A DNA stretch of 64,000 nucleotides from Muricoccus roseus (GCF_900141905.1 NZ_FQZF01000005.1:159188-223187); one strand, 5' to 3'. Shown: positions 38,829 through 47,870, counted from the first letter of the stretch. The notes: a model not told the origin generated them from the letters alone. Program-made: numbers and translations.

Positions 38829-39482
38829 ATGGGCACCACCCTGTTTCTTCCCCAAGCCACCATTCACCTGCATGCCGGCGACCTGCCCGATGGGCTGGAC
38901 CTCGGCCCGGTCGTGGCCGTGGACACGGAGACGATGGGGCTGGACCCCAGGCGGGACCGGCTTTGCCTCGTGCAGCTTTCCGCCGGCGACGGCAGCGCCC
39001 ATTGCGTGCAGATCCGCCCTGCCCGGCTTGGCGGCCGTGGCGCGGACTGCCCAAACCTCAAGACGCTGCTGGCCGATGCCGGGGTGGTGAAGCTGTTCCA
39101 CTTCGCACGCTTCGACCTGGGGATCCTTCGGCAGGAGCTGGGCGTGCGGGTGGCGCCGGTGCGCTGCACGAAGATCGCGTCCAAGCTCGTCCGCACCTAT
39201 ACCGAGCGGCATGGGCTGAAGGACCTATGCCGCGAGCTGCTGGGCGTGGACATCTCCAAGCAGCAGCAGAGCAGCGACTGGGGCGCCGCGGAGCTTTCGC
39301 CGGAGCAGCTGGCCTATGCGGCCTCCGACGTGCTGCATCTCCACGCGCTCTGGCAGCGGCTGGACGGGCTGCTGCGGCGCGAGGGGCGGCTCGAGCTTGC
39401 GGAGGGGTGTTTCGGCTTCCTTCCGGACCGCGCAGCATTGGATCTGCTCGGCTACGATGAGCCGGACATCTTCTCGCATTGA
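38829..39482 (+). CDS. rnd: Short ribonuclease D-like 3'-5' exonuclease
   Basis: About 217 residues. The DEDD exonuclease domain shows Exo I (VVAVDTETMGLDP), Exo II (KLFHFARFDLGILRQEL) and Exo III (LSPEQLAYAASDVLHLHALW, the DEDDy Tyr and Asp). It lacks the C-terminal HRDC domain of E. coli RNase D, as is usual for this short alphaproteobacterial form. The role is 3' trimming of tRNA and other small RNAs. The start is ambiguous: ATG 38829 has GGTGGAG nine bases upstream, while GTG 38814 has GGGAGG eight bases upstream. It lies just behind tRNA-Leu on the same strand. Confidence 0.9.
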   Translation: MGTTLFLPQATIHLHAGDLPDGLDLGPVVAVDTETMGLDPRRDRLCLVQLSAGDGSAHCVQIRPARLGGRGADCPNLKTLLADAGVVKLFHFARFDLGILRQELGVRVAPVRCTKIASKLVRTYTERHGLKDLCRELLGVDISKQQQSSDWGAAELSPEQLAYAASDVLHLHALWQRLDGLLRREGRLELAEGCFGFLPDRAALDLLGYDEPDIFSH

Positions 39483-39676
39483 AGGCGACAAGGTGGCACG
39501 ATTCTTGATTAGAGTACTCCCTGATCCGCGTTGACCCGGTGGGCGGGCGGCCCCATACAGAGGGGGTGACCGCCCGAGCCCACACGCCTGCCGAAGCCGT
39601 CCCGAACGGCCCTCCGGGCCGCGGCGGCGTGATTCCCGCCGCGCCTCCTGGCGCTTCCGGCGAGGCCTTCCGTGAC

Positions 39677-40372
39677 ATGCCCGCTGGCCCGGGCTGGGCG
39701 CGCCCCCCCTCCCCCGGCGCGGAGGCCCTGCCGGACTGGCGGGAGCGGCCGGTGCCCTCGCGTGCCCGGCGGATCTACACGCGAGGTTCGATCCTGCGGC
39801 GCCGCTTCGCGGTGCGCTTCCTCAAATACGTTCTTCCGCTCGGGGCGCTGGCCCTGCTCAGCGCCATCGTGCTCTGGCCGGAATTCGAGCGCGAGGGCGA
39901 GAATGCCCGGCTCTCCTTCCGCCGCATGAGCCGGGCCGCCCCCGAATCGGTGCGCGTGGTCGATCCGCGCTATCAGGGCGTGGACGAGCAGGGGCGCCCT
40001 TTCAACGTGACGGCCTTCACCGCTTCGCAACAGGGCAGCACCAATGTGGTGGAGCTCGAGGCGCCGCGGGGGGACCTGGTGCTTTCGGGCGGCGGCTGGA
40101 TGCTGGTGGAGAGCCGGGACGGGCGCTTCGACCGGAATGCGAATATCCTCGACCTCCGGCGTGACGTGACGATCTGGCAGGATGACGGGACCTTGATCGA
40201 GACCCAGGAGGCGCGGGTGGATGTGAAGGGCGGGAATGCGGAGGGCGACCGCCCCATCGCGGCCCAGGGGACGTTCGGGACGATCACGGGCGACGGGTTC
40301 CGGCTGCGCGACCGCGGCACGGTGGTGGTCTTCACCGGGAATGCGCGCGCGGTGCTGGAGGGTGGCCAATGA
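39677..40372 (+). CDS. lptC: LPS export system protein LptC
   Basis: About 231 residues. A single N-terminal membrane helix FLKYVLPLGALALLSAIVLW follows a basic stretch (ARRIYTRGSILRRRFAVR). The periplasmic beta-jellyroll domain has the LptC pattern NVTAFTASQQ, VELEAPRGDLVLSGGGWMLVESRDGRFDR and DVTIWQDDGTLIETQEARVDV. It passes LPS from LptB2FG to LptA. The start is uncertain: ATG 39677 or an upstream GTG at 39566 within a Pro/Ala-rich lead. The stop overlaps the lptA start (ATGA), indicating coupling. Confidence 0.88.
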   Translation: MPAGPGWARPPSPGAEALPDWRERPVPSRARRIYTRGSILRRRFAVRFLKYVLPLGALALLSAIVLWPEFEREGENARLSFRRMSRAAPESVRVVDPRYQGVDEQGRPFNVTAFTASQQGSTNVVELEAPRGDLVLSGGGWMLVESRDGRFDRNANILDLRRDVTIWQDDGTLIETQEARVDVKGGNAEGDRPIAAQGTFGTITGDGFRLRDRGTVVVFTGNARAVLEGGQ

Positions 40373-41421
40373 CGATGACCCGCCTCGCCCTCGCGGCGGC
40401 GCTCCTGTTGCCCGGCGCCGCGCTGGCGCAGCCGATCGACCTCTCGGGCGGGGGGCCGGTGGAGGTGACCGCCACCGAGGGGATCGAGTGGCGGCAGAAT
40501 GAGCAGGTGGTCGTCGCCCGCGGCAACGCCCATGCGGTGCGCGACGGGGTGACGATCGACGCCGCGCGGCTGATCGCGCGCTACCGGCCGCGCGCCGGGG
40601 CGAATGGCCAGGCCGCGGCCGCGCAGCCCGGCGGCGAGAGCCCGATGTCGGGCGGGGAGATCTGGCGGCTGGAGGCGGAGGGGAATGTCCGCATCAGCAC
40701 CGAGACGGACAAGGCGCAGGGCGACCGCGCGGTCTATGACATGGACCAGGCGGTGATGGTGCTGACCGGCCGCGACCTGCGGCTGGCCACGCCCAACGAC
40801 ACGATCACCGCGCGCGACAGCCTCGAATACTGGTCCCAGCGCCGGATGGCGGTGGCGCGCGGGGCTGCGAAGGTGGTGACGAGCGACAACCGCCAGATCA
40901 CGGCGGATACGCTGGTGGGCTACTTCCTGGAGCAGGCGCCGGCCGTTCAGCCCGCCGCCGCCCGGCCCGCCGCCCCGTCCGGCCCGGCCATTCGCACGCC
41001 CGGCGCGGCCCCCGGTGGCGCGCAGGGCGCCACGGCGGCGCGGCGCGTGCCCGGCGAGGGATCGAAGCTCGACCGGGTGGAGGTGTTCGGCAATGTCGAG
41101 ATCCGCACCGAGGCCGAGGTCGTGCGCGGCGACCGCGCGGTCTACAGCCCGGTCAGCGGCATGGCGCGCGTGCTGGGCGGCGTGCGGATCACGCGCGGCC
41201 AGAACCAGCTTCAGGGGCAGGAAGCCATCGTGAACCTCCGCACCGGCGTCTCGCGCCTGGTCTCGGCGCCGGGGCAGCGCGTGCAGGGGATGGTCCTGCC
41301 TTCCTCCGGTGGGGAGAACGCGCCGGCCCAGGGCGGGGCCCAGGGCGGGGGGCGTCCTGCCCAGGGGCAAGGCCAGGGCCAAGGTCCGGGCCAGGGGCAA
41401 GGTCAGGGGCGCACGCGATGA
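40369..41421 (+). CDS. lptA: LPS transport periplasmic protein LptA, long form
   Basis: A 350-residue secreted protein with signal peptide [21 protein letters not shown]. It has two OstA/LptA-like jellyroll portions: residues about 28-190 ([27 protein letters not shown] and [24 protein letters not shown]) and about 225-305 ([57 protein letters not shown]). They are separated by a Pro/Ala-rich linker. The C-terminus is a low-complexity Gly-Gln repeat tail. It is much longer than E. coli LptA (185 aa), though long forms occur in alphaproteobacteria. It bridges LPS across the periplasm and overlaps lptC and lptB by four bases each. Confidence 0.9.
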   Translation: MTMTRLALAAALLLPGAALAQPIDLSGGGPVEVTATEGIEWRQNEQVVVARGNAHAVRDGVTIDAARLIARYRPRAGANGQAAAAQPGGESPMSGGEIWRLEAEGNVRISTETDKAQGDRAVYDMDQAVMVLTGRDLRLATPNDTITARDSLEYWSQRRMAVARGAAKVVTSDNRQITADTLVGYFLEQAPAVQPAAARPAAPSGPAIRTPGAAPGGAQGATAARRVPGEGSKLDRVEVFGNVEIRTEAEVVRGDRAVYSPVSGMARVLGGVRITRGQNQLQGQEAIVNLRTGVSRLVSAPGQRVQGMVLPSSGGENAPAQGGAQGGGRPAQGQGQGQGPGQGQGQGRTR

Positions 41422-42170
41422 GCGAGACGGTGCGCGTGCTGCCCGGGGATTCCGGGCTCGTCGCCCGGGGGCTGGGCAAGCGCTACAAGAAGCGGCCCGT
41501 GGTGAAGGGCGTGTCGCTCAGCCTCAAGCGTGGCGAGGCGGTGGGACTGCTCGGGCCGAATGGCGCGGGCAAGACGACCACCTTCTACATGATGACGGGG
41601 CTGGTCCGGCCGGATGAGGGGCAGGTCTTCCTCGACGGCCATGACGTGACGATGCTGCCGATGTACCGGCGCGCGCGGCTCGGCCTCGGCTACCTGCCGC
41701 AGGAGGCCTCGATCTTCCGGGGCCTGTCGGTGGAGGACAATATCCGCGCGGCGCTGGAGGTGGTGGAGCCGGACCGCGAGCGGCGCGACGGGATGCTGGA
41801 TTCGCTGCTGGCGGAGTTCGGCATCGCGCATCTCCGCCGCTCCCCCGCGCTGGCGCTTTCGGGCGGCGAGCGGCGGCGCTGCGAGATCGCGCGCGCGCTG
41901 GCCACGCATCCCGCCTATATCCTGCTGGACGAGCCGCTGGCGGGTATCGACCCCATCGCGGTGGGCGAGATCCGCGATCTGGTGAAGCATCTGAAGAACC
42001 GCGGCATCGGCGTGCTGATCACCGAGCACAACGTGCGCGAGACGCTGGCCATCATCGACCGCGCCTACATCCTCCATGACGGCCAGGTGCTGATGGAGGG
42101 CGCGCCCGAGGAGATCGTGGCGCATGAGGGCGTGCGCCGCGTCTATTTGGGCGAGACCTTCAGCTGGTGA
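41418..42170 (+). CDS. lptB: LPS export ABC transporter ATPase LptB
   Basis: A 250-residue cytoplasmic ATPase that powers LPS extraction with LptF/LptG. Walker [11 protein letters not shown]-loop [17 protein letters not shown], signature [17 protein letters not shown], Walker [17 protein letters not shown] and H-loop [10 protein letters not shown] are all present. The conserved LPQEASIFR segment marks LptB rather than other ABC ATPases. Its start overlaps the lptA stop (ATGA). lptF/lptG are not in this window, as usual. Confidence 0.97.
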   Translation: MSETVRVLPGDSGLVARGLGKRYKKRPVVKGVSLSLKRGEAVGLLGPNGAGKTTTFYMMTGLVRPDEGQVFLDGHDVTMLPMYRRARLGLGYLPQEASIFRGLSVEDNIRAALEVVEPDRERRDGMLDSLLAEFGIAHLRRSPALALSGGERRRCEIARALATHPAYILLDEPLAGIDPIAVGEIRDLVKHLKNRGIGVLITEHNVRETLAIIDRAYILHDGQVLMEGAPEEIVAHEGVRRVYLGETFSW

Positions 42171-42264
42171 CCGCGGCCGGAACCTTCCGCTCCGAAGGTC
42201 CGGCGCCGCATGGCCCGTGCATGCCCATCGCCCCTGTGGACCGGCGCGCGGAGCGCCCGGGCTG

Positions 42265-43725
42265 ATGGTCTCCCTCGCGCCCCGGCTGGATTTCCGCCAG
42301 ACGCAGCAGCTGGTGATGACGCCGCAGCTGCGGCAGGCGATCAAGCTGCTGCAGTCCAGCAACCTCGAGGTCTCGGCCTTTGTCGAGGAGGAGCTGGAGC
42401 GCAACCCGATGCTGGAGCGCGAGGAGGGCAGCGTCGCCGTCGCGGCCACCCAGGCGGAGCCGGACTGCTTCGAGGCGGCCTCCTCCTCCACCATGCCCGC
42501 CGAAGGCGCCGCGCCGATCGAGGCCGACTGGTCCGCCGGCTATGAAAGTGGCGAGGCGCTCTATCCCTCGCGCGGCGGGCGGATGGATTCCTGGGACGAG
42601 GACGGGCGGAGCCTGGAGGAGATCGCGGGCGAACGGCCGCGCTCCCTGCGGGAGCTGCTGGCCGAGCAGGCGCGGCTGACCTTCGGCGATTCGCGGGACC
42701 GCTTCATCGCGGGGCAGATGATCGCGCTGCTCGACCCGGCGGGGCGGCTTTCGGTGACGGACGCGGCCATTGCCGGGGCGCTGGGCTGCGAGGAGGCGGT
42801 GGTGACGGCGGTGCGGCGGCGCATGCAGCGCTTCGACCCGCCGGGGCTGTTCTGCGCGGACCTTCGGGAATGCCTGGCCGTGCAGTTGGCCGAGCTGAAC
42901 CGGCTGGACCCCGCCATGCAGGCGCTGCTCGACAATCTGGAGATGCTGGCGCGGCGGGACATGGCCGGGCTGCTGCGGGTCTGCGGCGTGGATGCCGAGG
43001 ACCTGTCGGGGATGATCGCCGAGATCCGGCGGCTGAACCCGAAGCCCGGCGCGGTGACCGACGGCGAGCAGGCGCCGCTGGTGGTGCCGGATGTGCTGAT
43101 GCGGCGGCTGCCGGACGGGACCTGGCAGCTGGAGCTGAACCCGGAGACACTGCCGCGCGTGCTGGTGAACCGCGGCTTCCACGCCACCGCCCAGACCGGC
43201 AGCCGTAGCAAGGAGGACAAGGCCTTCCTGGCGGAGAAGCTGCAGGCGGCGAACTGGCTGGTGCGCAGCCTGGAGCAGCGGGCCAACACCATCCTGCGCG
43301 TCGCGGCCGAGATCGTGCGGCGGCAGGAGGGCTTCTTCCGCCATGGCGTCGGTCATCTGCGCCCGCTGATCCTGCGGGACGTGGCCGACGAGCTGGGGAT
43401 GCATGAGAGCACCGTCTCCCGCGTGACGGCGAACAAGTACATCGCGACGCCGCGCGGCACGCTGGAGCTGAAGTACTTTTTCACGACGGCCATCGCGGGG
43501 ATGCGGGGCGGCGAGAGCTTCTCGGCCGAGGCCATCCGCCACCGGATCCGCGACATGGTGAACGCCGAGACGGCGGAGGACGTCCTTTCGGACGATGCCA
43601 TCGTGGAGCGGCTGCGGGCGGAGGGGGTGGATATCGCGCGGCGGACGGTGGCGAAGTACCGGGATGCGCTGCGCATTCCCTCCTCGGTGCAGCGCAAGCG
43701 GGAGAAATCGGCGCCCGTTCTCTGA
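42265..43725 (+). CDS. rpoN: RNA polymerase sigma-54 factor
   Basis: A 486-residue alternative sigma factor for -24/-12 promoters, needing AAA+ activators. The N-terminal activator region MVSLAPRLDFRQTQQLVMTPQLRQAIKLLQSSNLEV is followed by an acidic spacer, the core-binding domain (RSLRELLAEQARLTF...), the helix-turn-helix LRDVADELGMHESTVSRVTANKYIATPRG and the diagnostic RpoN box ARRTVAKYRD near the end. ATG 42265 gives a start at the conserved region. It lies 94 bp behind lptB, with hpf next, a long-conserved gene order in proteobacteria. Confidence 0.97.
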   Translation: MVSLAPRLDFRQTQQLVMTPQLRQAIKLLQSSNLEVSAFVEEELERNPMLEREEGSVAVAATQAEPDCFEAASSSTMPAEGAAPIEADWSAGYESGEALYPSRGGRMDSWDEDGRSLEEIAGERPRSLRELLAEQARLTFGDSRDRFIAGQMIALLDPAGRLSVTDAAIAGALGCEEAVVTAVRRRMQRFDPPGLFCADLRECLAVQLAELNRLDPAMQALLDNLEMLARRDMAGLLRVCGVDAEDLSGMIAEIRRLNPKPGAVTDGEQAPLVVPDVLMRRLPDGTWQLELNPETLPRVLVNRGFHATAQTGSRSKEDKAFLAEKLQAANWLVRSLEQRANTILRVAAEIVRRQEGFFRHGVGHLRPLILRDVADELGMHESTVSRVTANKYIATPRGTLELKYFFTTAIAGMRGGESFSAEAIRHRIRDMVNAETAEDVLSDDAIVERLRAEGVDIARRTVAKYRDALRIPSSVQRKREKSAPVL

Positions 43726-43745
43726 ACGCCCTCTTTAAAGCTGCG

Positions 43746-43771
43746 GGAACTGGCCTCAGTTCACCTATGTT
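43746..43771 (+). promoter_or_regulatory. Candidate general-stress (EcfG-type) promoter before hpf
   Basis: GGAAC at 43746-43750, a 17-base spacer, then TGTT at 43768-43771. The alphaproteobacterial EcfG consensus is GGAAC-N16/17-CGTT, so one -10 base differs. It lies about 27-52 bp before the hpf start in the rpoN-hpf gap, where stress control of hpf would make sense. Confidence 0.4.
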
Positions 43772-43797
43772 ACAGGGATGAGACAGGGGAGCCGATC

Positions 43798-44406
43798 ATG
43801 CGGATCACAGTCGCCGGCAAGGGCGTCGAGACCGGCGAGGCACTGAAGACCCATGTCACGGACGGGCTGACTTCCGTCACCCGCAAGTATTTCGACCATG
43901 CGATCGACGCGCATGTGACCTTCCGCAAGGACCGCGCCTTCTTCGCCTGCGACATCAACCTGCGCGCGGGACGCGGCCTGACCATGCGGGCCGAGGGCGA
44001 GGGCACCGACGCGCACCGGGCCTTCGCCGATGCCGCCGAGCATATCGGCAAGCGCCTGCGCCGCTACCGCCGCCGGGTGAACGAGCATGCGCGCAGCATG
44101 GCCGAGGAGCGCGAGCTGCCGCCGGAGCCGGCGCGCGACGTGGTGCTGCGCGGCGAGGAGGAGGCGGAGGAAGGCCAGGGCGAGGTGGTGGAGCCCGTGG
44201 TCAGCCCGGAAGGCTACACCGACGGCGCCGTGGTGGCGGAGCGGCTGACGGAGATCAGTCGGCTGACCGTGCAGGAGGCGGTGATGCGGCTCGACCTGTC
44301 GCAGGAGCCGGTGCTGATGTTCCGCAACCGGGAAAGCGGGGTGCTGAACGTGGTGTACCGCCGGGCCGACGGCCATGTGGGGTGGATCGACCCGCAACGG
44401 GCCTGA
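43798..44406 (+). CDS. hpf: Ribosome hibernation promoting factor, long form
   Basis: A 202-residue protein. The N-domain (about 1-95) is the ribosome-binding HPF/YfiA fold: MRITVAGKGVETGEALKTHVTDGLTSVTRKYFD, with the positively charged ending HIGKRLRRYRRRVNEHAR. An acidic linker leads to the C-terminal dimerisation domain (about 145-200: VVAERLTEISRLTVQEAVMRLDLSQEPVLMFRNRESGVLNVVYRRADGHVGWIDP). The long form links two 70S ribosomes into inactive 100S dimers. GGGGAGCC precedes ATG 43798. No ptsN follows; element A2 follows directly instead. Confidence 0.95.
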   Translation: MRITVAGKGVETGEALKTHVTDGLTSVTRKYFDHAIDAHVTFRKDRAFFACDINLRAGRGLTMRAEGEGTDAHRAFADAAEHIGKRLRRYRRRVNEHARSMAEERELPPEPARDVVLRGEEEAEEGQGEVVEPVVSPEGYTDGAVVAERLTEISRLTVQEAVMRLDLSQEPVLMFRNRESGVLNVVYRRADGHVGWIDPQRA

Positions 44407-44426
44407 TCCTGAGGGGCTGCTGGGAC

Positions 44427-44674
44427 CTGGGAGGGAGAAGGAATTCTCCCTCCCGGACCCTCCCTCATTTTTTTCTATCGGACTGCCGTGGAATGTGGGG
44501 CTGGAGGTACGCCTGAGGTCAATGACCTCAGGCGACTGAAGCGGCAGCCCGCGCAGCCGAATATTCAAATGCCTGCGGCGCCACAGTGATCATCGCATCC
44601 CCGGCAGGCTGAACGCGGGGTCCGGGGCCCCCGCCGGGGCCCCGGCGGAGGGTCCGGGAGGCAGAGCCTCCCGG
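44427..44674 (+). repeat. Convergent-gene 3' hairpin element, subtype A, copy A2
   Basis: Fills the gap between hpf (stop 44406) and the convergent DUF1150 gene (stop 44694). Hairpin 1: an 11-bp core (44429-44439 with 44444-44454) with GGAA loop, extended by one U-G and one C-G pair, then a run of seven T. Hairpin 2: CGCCTGAGGTC-AAT-GACCTCAGGCG at 44510-44534. Distal hairpin: CCGGGAGGC-AGA-GCCTCCCGG at 44654-44674. Its body is highly similar to copy A1. Confidence 0.85.
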
Positions 44675-44693
44675 CGGCCACTGGGCGAAGGGC

Positions 44694-44915
44694 TCAGTGG
44701 ACCAGGACGGGCGCCATCTCGTGCTGCAGGATGGCGGCGATGGCCAGGGCCTCGTTCGGCGCGGCGCCGATCGGGGTGCCGTCGGCGGCGTGGATGGCCA
44801 CGGCCTGGGTGCCGTTGACGGTCACCGGGCGGATATAGGCCATCTCCTGCGCGCCGAAGCGCGCCCAATCGAGCGCCGACAAGTTGCGGAGGATGGTGAT
44901 CGGGGTCGGGTTCAT
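44694..44915 (-). CDS. DUF1150 family small protein
   Basis: A 73-residue protein MNPTPITILRNLSALDWARFG... with the family core LGAQEMAYIRPV-like stretch and the end APNEALAIAAILQHEMAPVLVH. DUF1150 proteins are restricted to alphaproteobacteria and commonly accompany small heat-shock genes; function unknown. ATG 44915 is preferred over ATG 44921 because GGAG ends directly at the latter and lies six bases before the former. It lies 94 bp downstream of the Hsp20 gene on the same strand, with a hairpin of GCCCGCAG / CTGCGGGC arms between them. Confidence 0.88.
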   Translation of the reverse strand: MNPTPITILRNLSALDWARFGAQEMAYIRPVTVNGTQAVAIHAADGTPIGAAPNEALAIAAILQHEMAPVLVH

Positions 44916-45009
44916 TGTCATCTCCTCGCCCGCAGCCGTGATGGCCTGCGGGCTGGTAACGCCCGCTCCGCTCTCCGGTTCGGCAGAGCGTTGCGGACGG
45001 GGAAGGGAA

Positions 45010-45447
45010 TCAGGCCTGGCCGTCCACCATGGGACGGTTGCGGCCGTTGATCTGGATGGTCCGGACGCGGACCTCGGGCTGCGGGCGGCGCAGCTCGACA
45101 TGGAGCAGCCCGTTGTCGAGCCAGGCGCCCTCGATCTCGATTCCCTCGGCGATCACGAAGGCGCGCTGGAACTGGCGGGCGGCGATGCCGCGGTGGAGGA
45201 AGACGCGGCCCTCCGAGTCGTCCTTCTGGCGGCCGCGGATGACGAGCTGGTTGTCCTCCTGGGTGATCTGGAGGTCCTCCATGGCGAAGCCCGCCACGGC
45301 CAGTGTGATCCGCAGCCGATCGGCGGCGATCTGCTCGATGTTGTAGGGCGGGTAGCCGTCGGCGTTCTTCTGCACGCGGTCGAGCATCTGCTCGAGGTGG
45401 TCGAAGCCGAGGAAGAGCGGCGATCCGAAGACCGGCGAACGCGACAT
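45010..45447 (-). CDS. Hsp20 / IbpA-type small heat-shock protein
   Basis: A 145-residue holdase chaperone. The N-terminus MSRSPVFGSPLFLGFDHLEQMLDRVQKNADGYPPYNIEQIAADRLRITLAVAGF is typical of the class A IbpA family. The alpha-crystallin domain continues with DNQLVIRGRQKDD, FLHRGIAARQFQRAFVIAEGIEIEGAWLDNGLLHVEL. It binds unfolding proteins as an oligomer and passes them to DnaK/ClpB. A heat-shock-like promoter lies about 70 bp upstream. It is probably co-expressed with the DUF1150 gene and is divergent from def. Confidence 0.95.
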   Translation of the reverse strand: MSRSPVFGSPLFLGFDHLEQMLDRVQKNADGYPPYNIEQIAADRLRITLAVAGFAMEDLQITQEDNQLVIRGRQKDDSEGRVFLHRGIAARQFQRAFVIAEGIEIEGAWLDNGLLHVELRRPQPEVRVRTIQINGRNRPMVDGQA

Positions 45448-45516
45448 GGAAGCGGCATCCTTCAGGAAGCGAGGCCACGCGGACCGGCCCATCCAGGCAC
45501 CGATCCGCTGGTGGGG

Positions 45517-45545
45517 ATATTGGCGATGGCGCCTCGGGTTGCAAG
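45517..45545 (-). promoter_or_regulatory. Candidate RpoH (heat-shock) promoter of the Hsp20 gene
   Basis: On the minus strand CTTGCA (45545-45540), a 15-base spacer and GCCAATAT (45524-45517) resemble the RpoH pattern CTTGAA-N13/15-CCCATnT. It lies 70-98 bp upstream of the Hsp20 start. Match is partial. Confidence 0.4.
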
Positions 45546-45629
45546 CCGGGCATTGCAGCCGGGTAACCTGCTGGCCGGATGACGCATTCCGCCGGGCGGC
45601 GATCTGCCCTACATGCGGCGGACAAGGCC

Positions 45630-46163
45630 ATGAACGACGTCCCTCTCCTCCCCGTCCTGCTCCACCCCGCGCCGATCCTGCGCGCCAAGGCCCGGCCTGT
45701 GGCCGAAGGCGATGGCGACCGCGTGCGGGAGCTGGCGCCGCGCATGCTGGCGACGATGTACAAGGCCCCCGGCATCGGCCTGGCGGCCCCCCAGGTGGGC
45801 GAGGGCCTGCGGCTGGTGGTGGTGGACATCCAGAAGGACGACAAGCCCGCACCGATGGTGCTGGTGAACCCCGAGATCCTGGCGGTGAGCGACGAGCGGG
45901 CGGTGCGGGAGGAGGGCTGCCTGTCCCTTCCTGGCCAGTATGCGGATGTGGAGCGGCCGGCGCGGGTCAAGCTGCGCTGGCGGGAGCTGGACGGCACGCG
46001 GCGGGAGATGGAGGCGGACGACCTGCTGGCCACCTGCCTGCAGCATGAGATCGACCATCTGGACGGGGTGATGTTCACCGACCACCTCAGCCCGCTGAAG
46101 CGGAACATGCTGCTGAAGAAGTTCCTGAAGGAGCAGAAGCTGAAGTCGCGGGAGGCGATGTGA
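45630..46163 (+). CDS. def: Peptide deformylase
   Basis: A 177-residue metalloenzyme that removes the N-formyl group from nascent proteins. All three family motifs are present: [10 protein letters not shown] (motif 1), EEGCLSLPG (motif 2, metal-ligand Cys) and [12 protein letters not shown] (motif 3, two His ligands and catalytic Glu). ATG 45630 ([17 protein letters not shown]) gives the usual N-terminus; an in-frame ATG at 45579 would add 17 unconserved residues. It overlaps fmt by four bases and heads the def-fmt-truA operon. Confidence 0.96.
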   Translation: MNDVPLLPVLLHPAPILRAKARPVAEGDGDRVRELAPRMLATMYKAPGIGLAAPQVGEGLRLVVVDIQKDDKPAPMVLVNPEILAVSDERAVREEGCLSLPGQYADVERPARVKLRWRELDGTRREMEADDLLATCLQHEIDHLDGVMFTDHLSPLKRNMLLKKFLKEQKLKSREAM

Positions 46164-47098
46164 CCTCCTCGCCCCTGGGCCACCCCCTGCGGCTGGCCTT
46201 CATGGGCAGCCCGGCCTTTTCCGTGCCGGCGCTACGGGCGCTGCACGAGGCGGGGCATGAGATCGCCATGGTTTATGCCCAGCCCCCCCGCCCGGCCGGG
46301 CGCGGGCAGAGGGAGACCCCCTGCCCCGTGCACCAGGCGGCGCTGGAGCTGGGCCTGCCGGTGCGGACGCCGGCGCGTGTGCGCCGGGACGAGGCGGAGC
46401 ATGAGGCCTTCGCGGCGCTCGACCTCGATGCGGCGGTGGTGGTCGCCTATGGGCTGATCCTGCCCCGGCCGATGCTGGAGGCGCCGCGGCGCGGCTGCCT
46501 GAACATCCATGCCAGCCTGCTGCCGCGCTGGCGCGGAGCGGCGCCGATCCATGCCGCCGTGCTGGCGGGGGATGCGGAGACGGGCATCACCATCATGCGG
46601 ATGGATGAGGGGCTGGACACCGGCCCGATGCTGCTGCGGGAGGCGGTGCCGATCGGGCCCCGCGACACCACGGTGCAGGTGCATGACCGACTTTCGGAGA
46701 TGGGCGCGCGGCTGATCCTGCGCGCGCTCGATGAGGATCCGCCAGCGGTGCCGCAGCCGGCGGAGGGCGCGACCTATGCGCCCAAGCTGGGCAAGGAGGA
46801 TGGCCGGCTGGACTGGCGGGAGCCGGCCTTGACGCTGGACCGGCGGGTGCGGGCGATGACGCCCTGGCCCGGCGCCTATACCTCGCTCGGCGGGGAGGCG
46901 CTGCGGGTGCTGGAGGCGGAGCCGGCTACGGGCCGGGAGGCCGCGCCGGGCACCGTGCTGGACGACGCGCTGCTGGTCGCCTGCGGCGGCGGCACGGCGT
47001 TGCGCCTGACGCGCGTGCAGAGGGCGGGGCGCGCGGCGATGGATGCCGCCGCGTTCCTGCGGGGAACCGCGATTCCGCCGGGCACGGTCCTCGGCTGA
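46160..47098 (+). CDS. fmt: Methionyl-tRNA formyltransferase
   Basis: A 312-residue enzyme that formylates initiator Met-tRNA from 10-formyl-THF. The N-domain contains [17 protein letters not shown] and the catalytic Asn/His in [25 protein letters not shown], with the Asp in [14 protein letters not shown]. The C-terminal tRNA-binding domain follows ([16 protein letters not shown]). The start is GTG 46160, embedded in the def stop (ATGTGA), with GGAGG four bases before it. Coupled translation with def and truA is likely. Confidence 0.96.
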   Translation: MTSSPLGHPLRLAFMGSPAFSVPALRALHEAGHEIAMVYAQPPRPAGRGQRETPCPVHQAALELGLPVRTPARVRRDEAEHEAFAALDLDAAVVVAYGLILPRPMLEAPRRGCLNIHASLLPRWRGAAPIHAAVLAGDAETGITIMRMDEGLDTGPMLLREAVPIGPRDTTVQVHDRLSEMGARLILRALDEDPPAVPQPAEGATYAPKLGKEDGRLDWREPALTLDRRVRAMTPWPGAYTSLGGEALRVLEAEPATGREAAPGTVLDDALLVACGGGTALRLTRVQRAGRAAMDAAAFLRGTAIPPGTVLG

Positions 47099-47099
47099 G

Positions 47100-47864
47100 A
47101 TGCCGCGCTATGCCCTGCTGATCGAGTATGACGGCGCCCCCTTCCTGGGCTGGCAGCGCCAGAAGGACGGGCTGTCCGTCCAGCAGGTGCTGGAGGAGGC
47201 GGCCGCGCCGCTGAATGGCGGGGTGGAGCCGGTGGTCGGCGCCGCCGGGCGCACGGATGCCGGGGTGCATGCCGAGGGGCAGGTGGCGCAGGTGGACCTG
47301 GCGGCCGACCTGCCCGTGGACCGCGTGCGGGAGGCGCTGAACACGCGCACGCGGCCGCATCCCGTCTCCGTTCTCTCCGTCGCGCGCCCGCCGGCGGAAT
47401 GGAGCGCCCGGTTTTCCGCGGTGCATCGCGCCTATCGCTACCGAATCCTCAACCGGCGTGCCCGGCCGGGGCTGGAGATGGGGCGCGTCTGGCATGTGCC
47501 GCAGCGGCTCGATGCCGCCGCCATGCATGAGGCCGCGCAGGGGCTTCTCGGGCATCACGACTTCTCCGCCTTCCGTGCCGCCGCCTGCCAGGCGAAGGAC
47601 GCGCTGCGGACGCTGGACCGGCTGGATGTGAGCCGGGTGGGCGAGGAGGTGGTGGTGCGGGTGGAGGCGCGGAGCTTCCTGCACCATCAGGTGCGGAACA
47701 TGGTGGGGACGCTGGCCATGGTCGGGCGCGGGCAGCGCCCGGTTTCCTGGCCAAGGCAGGTGCTGGAGCTGGGGGACCGGCGGCGCGCCGGGCAGACCGC
47801 CCCGGCGGAAGGGCTGTGCTTCGTCTCCGTGCGCTACGACCCGCCGCTGGACTGGCCGGCCTAG
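47100..47864 (+). CDS. truA: tRNA pseudouridine(38-40) synthase
   Basis: A 254-residue enzyme making pseudouridine at tRNA positions 38-40. The start MPRYALLIEYDGAPFLGWQRQ is typical. The catalytic Asp53 is in GAAGRTDAGVHAEGQVA. Other conserved stretches are RFSAVHRAYRYRILN and ARSFLHHQVRNMVGTL. ATG 47100 lies one base after the fmt stop codon, so it is the third gene of the def operon. Two hairpins follow its stop. Confidence 0.96.
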   Translation: MPRYALLIEYDGAPFLGWQRQKDGLSVQQVLEEAAAPLNGGVEPVVGAAGRTDAGVHAEGQVAQVDLAADLPVDRVREALNTRTRPHPVSVLSVARPPAEWSARFSAVHRAYRYRILNRRARPGLEMGRVWHVPQRLDAAAMHEAAQGLLGHHDFSAFRAAACQAKDALRTLDRLDVSRVGEEVVVRVEARSFLHHQVRNMVGTLAMVGRGQRPVSWPRQVLELGDRRRAGQTAPAEGLCFVSVRYDPPLDWPA

Positions 47865-47870
47865 CGGGTT

